Positions 58,731 through 64,000 of a DNA stretch of 64,000 nucleotides are shown piece after piece. How positions within the stretch are numbered: the first letter of the stretch is position 1; each line of letters starts with the position of its first letter. A program made the position numbers and the translations under genes. The stretch comes from JAAXHH01 sp965225915. GTDB lineage: Bacteria; JAAXHH01. The notes under the pieces were generated by a model. The model was given only the letters and a program-made list of their open reading frames with translations, was not told the origin of the DNA and did not search any database. The stretch spans positions 1,488,001 through 1,552,000 of the forward strand of contig OZ245326.1 in NCBI GenBank assembly GCA_965225915.1, in the 5' to 3' direction.

Positions 58731-59366
58731 CTAACGAGGCTCTATCTTCCAGAGGTTAAAAACAATAGACACCGCAACTGGCATCCATTGGACTTTTTTG
58801 TCCGTGAAGGCACGAATGTATCGAACATCTAAAGCTACGCCGACCGTGGAAGTTATGGGTACATGAACTCCGCCGCCTAAGAGGATACTGAACGCAGACT
58901 CGGTATTGAATTCGGTAAACTTCTTACTGTGAACGGTGCTGTAGTACCGATCAATCACCCTGGTAAAACCGATGCTACTCAGCCCATAAACACTTTTTGG
59001 GGAATTGGAGGTTCGGAACATCAATCCAAAGTTGGCGCCTTCCAGCCATACTTTGGCCTCTACGTTCGGCCCGAGATTCTGCAGAACTGCGTCGTCCAGT
59101 CGATTCCTGTCGTGTTGACCAGACTCCACAGGCAGGAGGTTGTCGTAGAAATCCGCTGCAAGATGAATGGATTTGAAGATACGTACTGAAACCCCTGCGA
59201 GGAACGTAGATCCCCTTGACTTCCCGCTAGCGTACCCACCCACGGGGATGCTGATCCCTCCACCCAGCTTGATGGACAGGCGTCGTTCCTGCTCTTGTGC
59301 GAAACCGTTGGTGTTTGACGATAATGATATCAGGGCGGCTAACAAGCTGATGGCGATCTTCTTCAT
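58731..59366 (-). CDS. Outer-membrane beta-barrel protein, OmpW/OMP_b-brl-like
   Basis: A 211-residue exported protein. ATG 59366 begins a signal peptide (MKKIAISLLAALISLSS, cleavage likely near NGFAQ). The mature part is a series of alternating short amphipathic strands with frequent glycine and aromatic ends: RLSIKLGGGISIPVGGY, STFLAGVSVRIF, IHLAADFY, VGVALDVRYIRAF, MPVAVSIVFNLWKI. This is the usual pattern of an eight-strand small outer-membrane barrel with a C-terminal aromatic strand. The codon use is less GC-rich than in the flanking genes. No partner is obvious. Function is unknown. Confidence 0.7.
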   Translation of the reverse strand: MKKIAISLLAALISLSSNTNGFAQEQERRLSIKLGGGISIPVGGYASGKSRGSTFLAGVSVRIFKSIHLAADFYDNLLPVESGQHDRNRLDDAVLQNLGPNVEAKVWLEGANFGLMFRTSNSPKSVYGLSSIGFTRVIDRYYSTVHSKKFTEFNTESAFSILLGGGVHVPITSTVGVALDVRYIRAFTDKKVQWMPVAVSIVFNLWKIEPR

Positions 59367-59433
59367 TCTTACCGCCCCATACAGGACGTACAACCACTTT
59401 GAGAATGTTTGTCCACATTCATTCAGAAGAAAA

Positions 59434-62400
59434 TCATGACTTGGACATGCTGTTCACTTTGCTAGTAGAACGGCCGGTCAGGTACGCCTTCAGTTTCGGC
59501 GGGAAATCCCGTTTCACCAGTTCCTTACGCAGCGCCCACTGATCTTCGGCCGCAATGGGCGATGCCTCCCTGATCTCACCGCCCTCCATGACCATGATGG
59601 GCTCTCCGTCCTGGTAGAGGATCCGGTTGTTCGTTATGCCGGGAATGCGCCGCCCCGGCGTGATGATGCCGATCAGATTCAATGGATCCGCCGCGCTGAT
59701 GGCGACGAGCGCGCCCTGCTTCTCCTTCCGCCGGATGCTCCTCAACAGGGTTACGGCTTCCCCCAAGGCGTACTGTTCGCCCCAGACGCCGTTCACGAAC
59801 CGGCCGCCCCGGATTTCACCCCGGGCCTCCATGCGCCGCAGGACCCGCACCAGGTCGCGCCATGGCGGGGACGCGTTCTCCCGCTCCGTGAGCCGGCGGA
59901 ACACCACGCCGTACCGTGCCAGGGCGATGCGGGCGTAGGCTTCCAGATCCGCCTCCGGATCGCCGTCCACCGGTGTCTTCGAGGTCAAGCCCCACCGGCC
60001 CGCCGTGGACAGATCGAAGGGGTTCCTGCGGCCGCGGCGGTTTTCCTTGAGGCGCGTCGGCACCAGCAAGGCCCGCAGGCCCGCGAAACTGTCCGACGTC
60101 GCCATCCCAGCCGAGACGAGTTCCGCCACGGCCTCTTCCGCGTGTGTGCTCAGGATCCCGGACTGCGCGACGATGTCGTCGAAAAACAGCGCCCCCTGCC
60201 GGTTCAGGACATCCGCCACCGTCTTAGCGTACGTGGACAGAAGGATCTCGTCCTGACCGGGAACGCCGCTCAACGCCATCCACAGCGACCGGTTCATGCG
60301 GTCCACGATGGCGATCGGCGTCGTCCGGATGGGTCCCACGGCCCTGGCCTGATCGCCGTTCGATTTGTGCGGGCGCAGCCGGCCCCAGGCGTACTTACCG
60401 GCCAGGCACAGGTTATCGAGCCAGGCATAGTCGTAGTCCGCGACGCGCGACGGCAGGATTTCGCTCTCCCAGGCCGCGGCCGGCGCTTCCACGCCCTCCA
60501 GCATCCGAAGCACCGCAGTCACGGAGTCGGCGCCCTTCAGCCGGGCTTCGGGCACCAGGTGGTGCCAGGTGAAGAGGAACCGCATGAAGTCCGCAGGGGA
60601 CACGGGCTGGATTTCCCGCCGCAGCTTTGTGATCGTGAATCGGTGTATCCGGGCCAGGAGCCGGCGTTCGCACCATTCGAGCATATCCGTGCCCGGCGTG
60701 AACTGTCCCCTGAAGACAAACCCCTCGTTCTCCAGACTGATCAGCCCCTTTTCGATCTGCTCACCGGGCAGGTCGATGGAATCGGCCAGGCCGGACACCG
60801 TGACCGGGCCCAGGGTCTCCAGTCTCCCCCGCAGCAGTTCGACGAGCGCGGCATCCTCGTCCAGAGCCGGGACGCCTTTCTCCAGGTTCCGTCTCACTTC
60901 AACCGGTATCTCCGCCGCCGGTTCGTATCGCGCGGAAGGATGTACCTGCTCGAAGTAGATGCGGCGCTCCAGGGGCACCCACAGGCGCCTGCCGCTCTCG
61001 GTTACGAGCGTGGCGGCCCGCCGGTCGGCTTCCAGCACGGCAAAATAGGGTTTCCAGCTGCCGTACTCGTCCCCGTCGTTCCCTTCCCCCTCGGTGACGT
61101 ATCCGGCGAGTACCAGTGCGTCGTGGAGTTCGTCGGGACTGCGCACCTCGGGCCACGCGTCCTTGCGGACGGTAGCGATGGCCTCCGGGTCCAGCCGCCC
61201 CAGCTCCCCCGCCACGGACGGGTCGAGCCACCGGCGGTTCCGGACGGCGTTGGTCCGCCGTTCTTCCAGTGGCGCGTCATCGAGGAACGCGTAGGGACGG
61301 GCGTTGAGGATCTCCTCGGCCATGGGCGAAGGCTCGCGCAGGTCCCGGGCGTGAACGGTGATATCCCCCTTCTTCAGGGTCTTCAGAATGGTTTCCAGCG
61401 ATTCGATGTCCATGGCCTCGTGCAGGCAGTCGAGGATGGTCTGGCTGACGAGGGGATGGTCCGGCACTTCCCGGTCGCCTGCGATATTTTCCAGGCAAGC
61501 AATCTGGTCCGGGAATACGAGGGCGATCAGGTCCTCGGACACCGACCGCTGTATCTGCGGCGGTACCCGTTCGCCGCCCCGTCGACGGAGTACCGCCAGG
61601 GCGATCGATGCGTTCCAGCGCCACCGCACCTCGAACATGGGGGCGTCGAGCAGGGCCTGGACCAGCACCTCCCGTACCGACGCGGCATTGAGATAGCGGA
61701 ACACGTCATCCAGCGGAAAGCTGTGGGTGGCGCCGAGGGACAGTATGATGGAATCCTCGTTCGCCGCGGCTTGCAGTTCGAAATTGAACGTCCTGCAGAA
61801 GCGTTTGCGCAGGGCCAGTCCCCAGGCCCGGTTGACCCGGCTGCCGAAGGGGCTATGGAGCACGAGGTGCATGTCGCCGGCTTCGTCGAAGAACCGTTCC
61901 GCCACCAGGTCTTTCTGGGTGGGGACGACGCCGATAGCCGCCTTCGTGACGCCCAGGTAGTCCGCGATCTGCGTTGCTGCCACGTGGGAGATCCCGGTGG
62001 TCTCCATCAACCAGTTCTCCGCTTCTTGCTTCCAGTCCGCGGCGAGTCCGCCGTCCGGTGCTTCGGTCCCGATTTCTATTCTGCTGGACACTTCCTCCCG
62101 CAGCCGCGAGAGAGAGGAAGACAGTTCGGCCGTCCGCCCCGGCGCCTCGCCGAACCAGAAGGGCATGGTTGGCGGCATTCCCTGGGCGTCTTCGACCCGT
62201 ATCTTGCCCTTTTCCACCCGCAGGATCCGCCACGAGTTGTTTCCCAGCTGAACGATATCTCCGGCCGTGCTCTCGATGGCGAAGTCCTCGTTCAGCGTGC
62301 CGATGAAGGTCTCGGTGGGTTCCATGATCACGTCGTAGTCGAATTGGTCCGGGATCGTCCCGCCCGACATGAGGGCGTTAATCCGGGCCCCTTTGCGGCC

Positions 62401-63840
62401 CCTGATCGTGCCGTTCAACAGGTCCCGCTGGATGTAGGCGTATTTCCGTCCCCGCCGGGGTGTGTAGCCCTCGGCCAGCATGGACACGACGCCATCGAAG
62501 TCCTCACGCGAAAGATCCCGGTATGGATAGGCACGCCGCACCAGGTGGTACAGGTCGTCCTCGCTGAAATCGCAGTTGGCCACCTCGGCAATGATCTGCT
62601 GGGCGAGCACATCGAGAGGCTGCTGTGGGATGATGATCCGGTCCAGTTCGCCCCGCCGCACGGAATCCAGGATCGCCGCCGCTTCTACCAGTTCGTCGCG
62701 CGTCAGGGGAAAGAGCCGTCCCCTGGGCGTGCCCGTGATCGTGTGTCCGGAACGGCCTACCCGCTGTATCAGGGTCGCGATCGCCTTGGGCGATCCGATC
62801 TGGCATACGAGGTCGACGGACCCTATGTCGATACCCAACTCAAGAGAGGCCGTGGCCACGAGGGTCTTCAACGTGCCGGCCTTCAGCCGCTGCTCGGCGT
62901 CATGACGGTGTTCCTTCGACATGCTGCCGTGGTGGGACGTGACGTGCTCTGAACCTAGCCGGTCGGTGAGGTGGCGGGCCAGCCGTTCCGACATGCTGCG
63001 CGTCGGGACGAAGATAAGCGTGGTCCGGTGCCGGAGTATGAGTTCCTCCAGGCGTTCGTAGACTTCCCCCCACACCTCGTTCGACATGACGGCCATAAGG
63101 GGGGAACGGGGGACCTCGATCTTCAGCTCGAGTTTCCGGCGGTGCCCCGTGTCGAGGATCGTGCATCCCCTGCCCTTCTCATAGCCGGCGCCGGTCAGAA
63201 AATGGGCGATCTGTTCTATGGGCTTCTGCGTGGCCGAGATGCCGATGCGCGTCAGTGGTCCCGAGGTAAGCCGCTCCAGGCGCTCTACAGAAAGGGCCAG
63301 GTGCGACCCCCGCTTGTTGCCCACCAGCGCGTGGATCTCGTCGACCATGAGCGTGTGCACGCCCGACAGGATACGGCGGCCGCCCGCGCTCGTAAGCAGC
63401 AGGTAGAGGCTCTCCGGCGTCGTGACCAGGATATGGGGCGGATGCTTCGTCATGGCGGCACGCTCGCTGACCGGCGTATCGCCCGTGCGGACCGCCACGC
63501 GGATGGGGACGTCGGGCCTGCCGCGCTCCTTGAGGATCGCCTTTATGCCCTGTAACGGGACTTGCAGATTGGCGTGAATGTCGTTGCTGAGGGCCTTCAG
63601 GGGCGATACGTAGACGATCTGGGTGCCCTCGGGGAGCGATCCGTACTGGCCCTGGCGGACCAGGTCGTCGATCGACGCCAGGAAGGCCGCCAGGGTCTTA
63701 CCCGATCCAGTGGGCGCGGCGATCAGCGTATTTTTGTGCTGCTTGATTACCGGCCAGGCCCGGTTCTGAATGTCGGAAGGTTCGTCGAACCGGTCCTTGA
63801 ACCAGGCGGCCACGGCGGGATGGAAGAGGTCGTTGATCAT
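59434..63840 (-). CDS. lhr: Large ATP-dependent helicase, Lhr family
   Basis: A 1468-residue superfamily 2 DNA helicase of the Lhr (long helicase-related) group, thought to act in DNA repair. The N-terminal core is complete: GSGKT (45-49), DEIH (167-170) with NKRGSHL after it, GISATQKP (motif III), ATASLELGIDIGSVDLV and QRVGRSGH (motifs V and VI). It is followed by the Lhr-type winged-helix and large C-terminal extension. Length is near the expected about 1500. The start ATG 63840 has no strong Shine-Dalgarno. It is the last gene before 160 non-coding bases at the window end. Confidence 0.93.
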   Translation of the reverse strand: MINDLFHPAVAAWFKDRFDEPSDIQNRAWPVIKQHKNTLIAAPTGSGKTLAAFLASIDDLVRQGQYGSLPEGTQIVYVSPLKALSNDIHANLQVPLQGIKAILKERGRPDVPIRVAVRTGDTPVSERAAMTKHPPHILVTTPESLYLLLTSAGGRRILSGVHTLMVDEIHALVGNKRGSHLALSVERLERLTSGPLTRIGISATQKPIEQIAHFLTGAGYEKGRGCTILDTGHRRKLELKIEVPRSPLMAVMSNEVWGEVYERLEELILRHRTTLIFVPTRSMSERLARHLTDRLGSEHVTSHHGSMSKEHRHDAEQRLKAGTLKTLVATASLELGIDIGSVDLVCQIGSPKAIATLIQRVGRSGHTITGTPRGRLFPLTRDELVEAAAILDSVRRGELDRIIIPQQPLDVLAQQIIAEVANCDFSEDDLYHLVRRAYPYRDLSREDFDGVVSMLAEGYTPRRGRKYAYIQRDLLNGTIRGRKGARINALMSGGTIPDQFDYDVIMEPTETFIGTLNEDFAIESTAGDIVQLGNNSWRILRVEKGKIRVEDAQGMPPTMPFWFGEAPGRTAELSSSLSRLREEVSSRIEIGTEAPDGGLAADWKQEAENWLMETTGISHVAATQIADYLGVTKAAIGVVPTQKDLVAERFFDEAGDMHLVLHSPFGSRVNRAWGLALRKRFCRTFNFELQAAANEDSIILSLGATHSFPLDDVFRYLNAASVREVLVQALLDAPMFEVRWRWNASIALAVLRRRGGERVPPQIQRSVSEDLIALVFPDQIACLENIAGDREVPDHPLVSQTILDCLHEAMDIESLETILKTLKKGDITVHARDLREPSPMAEEILNARPYAFLDDAPLEERRTNAVRNRRWLDPSVAGELGRLDPEAIATVRKDAWPEVRSPDELHDALVLAGYVTEGEGNDGDEYGSWKPYFAVLEADRRAATLVTESGRRLWVPLERRIYFEQVHPSARYEPAAEIPVEVRRNLEKGVPALDEDAALVELLRGRLETLGPVTVSGLADSIDLPGEQIEKGLISLENEGFVFRGQFTPGTDMLEWCERRLLARIHRFTITKLRREIQPVSPADFMRFLFTWHHLVPEARLKGADSVTAVLRMLEGVEAPAAAWESEILPSRVADYDYAWLDNLCLAGKYAWGRLRPHKSNGDQARAVGPIRTTPIAIVDRMNRSLWMALSGVPGQDEILLSTYAKTVADVLNRQGALFFDDIVAQSGILSTHAEEAVAELVSAGMATSDSFAGLRALLVPTRLKENRRGRRNPFDLSTAGRWGLTSKTPVDGDPEADLEAYARIALARYGVVFRRLTERENASPPWRDLVRVLRRMEARGEIRGGRFVNGVWGEQYALGEAVTLLRSIRRKEKQGALVAISAADPLNLIGIITPGRRIPGITNNRILYQDGEPIMVMEGGEIREASPIAAEDQWALRKELVKRDFPPKLKAYLTGRSTSKVNSMSKS

Positions 63841-64000
63841 TTGTTGTTCGGAGTTGAATGACCGGGAATTTACAGCCGGCGGTCACGATAGGAGCGTGAG
63901 GCCCGGTACCAGCAGGCAATGCCTTGATATGAAGGAAGCTTAACATCACGTCCCGGTCAAGGATTCAGTGCGATTCGTGCGTCGTTCCATTCAAACTGAT

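Noticed and set aside
60142..62952. A 936-codon open frame on the plus strand inside the helicase gene
   Set aside because: It is antisense to the well-supported Lhr helicase, has no domain I recognise, and long antisense frames are expected in GC-rich genes.
1..64000. tRNA, rRNA, CRISPR arrays and transposase genes
   Set aside because: I looked in the gaps for cloverleaf-like arms, regularly spaced repeats and DDE-type proteins and saw none; short or degenerate cases could be missed without a program.

Overview
This is a GC-rich (roughly 60 percent by eye) bacterial chromosome segment, almost fully coding, with no rRNA, tRNA or CRISPR array that I could find. It suggests a Gram-negative heterotroph: there is an outer-membrane beta-barrel protein, a lipoprotein-type solute-binding protein, MurD and many secondary-metabolite or sugar-scavenging enzymes. 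The repeated phytanoyl-CoA dioxygenases (four), TIM-barrel sugar isomerases, amidohydrolases and a PIG-L deacetylase are a style I associate with uncultured lineages such as Latescibacterota or Poribacteria. That placement is inference, not something the window proves.

Layout. 1-9 kb: VOC protein, polyphosphate glucokinase, an AlkZ-related protein, an orphan DNA methyltransferase, then a minus-strand sugar cluster (isomerase, rhamnose mutarotase, PIG-L hydrolase), an MFS exporter and a glucarate-dehydratase-like enolase-superfamily enzyme. 9-18 kb: plus-strand run of dioxygenase, hydroxypyruvate-isomerase-like protein, two amidohydrolases, an APC permease, two conserved unknowns and a methyltransferase. 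18-29 kb: long minus-strand run with CysS, solute-binding protein, dioxygenase, MTOX/sarcosine-oxidase-like enzyme, AcpH, an alpha/beta hydrolase-OsmC fusion, UPF0182 and a small-molecule kinase. 29-33.4 kb: glycosyltransferase-like protein, MurD, 3-hydroxyacyl-CoA dehydrogenase and an M24 peptidase.

33-39 kb is an accessory zone. I read it as a tandem duplication of a convergent M24 peptidase-Fic unit with reciprocal decay. Copy 1 keeps M24 but its fic is reduced to two end fragments around a serine-hydrolase gene. Copy 2 keeps fic, but its M24 is truncated and has lost the catalytic histidine segment. An AAA ATPase plus DUF3226 (TOPRIM-like) pair, possibly a defence module, lies between the two halves of copy 2.

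39-46 kb: transketolase, FGGY kinase, class I aldolase, a HisC-like aminotransferase and a dioxygenase. 46-48.3 kb: a sharply AT-richer three-gene operon (TIGR04255 family plus two unknowns, all with ATGA overlaps) that ends flush against the next gene. It is the best candidate here for an undescribed system. 48-64 kb: D-cysteine-desulfhydrase-like enzyme, GH32 fructosidase, a dioxygenase, a DUF1854 plus two-ABC-half-transporter operon, a PfkB kinase, a beta-barrel protein and a large Lhr-type helicase.

A second scar lies at 8.85-9.06 kb, where a Phd-type antitoxin start is joined in frame to what looks like a VapC toxin end, still behind a palindromic operator.
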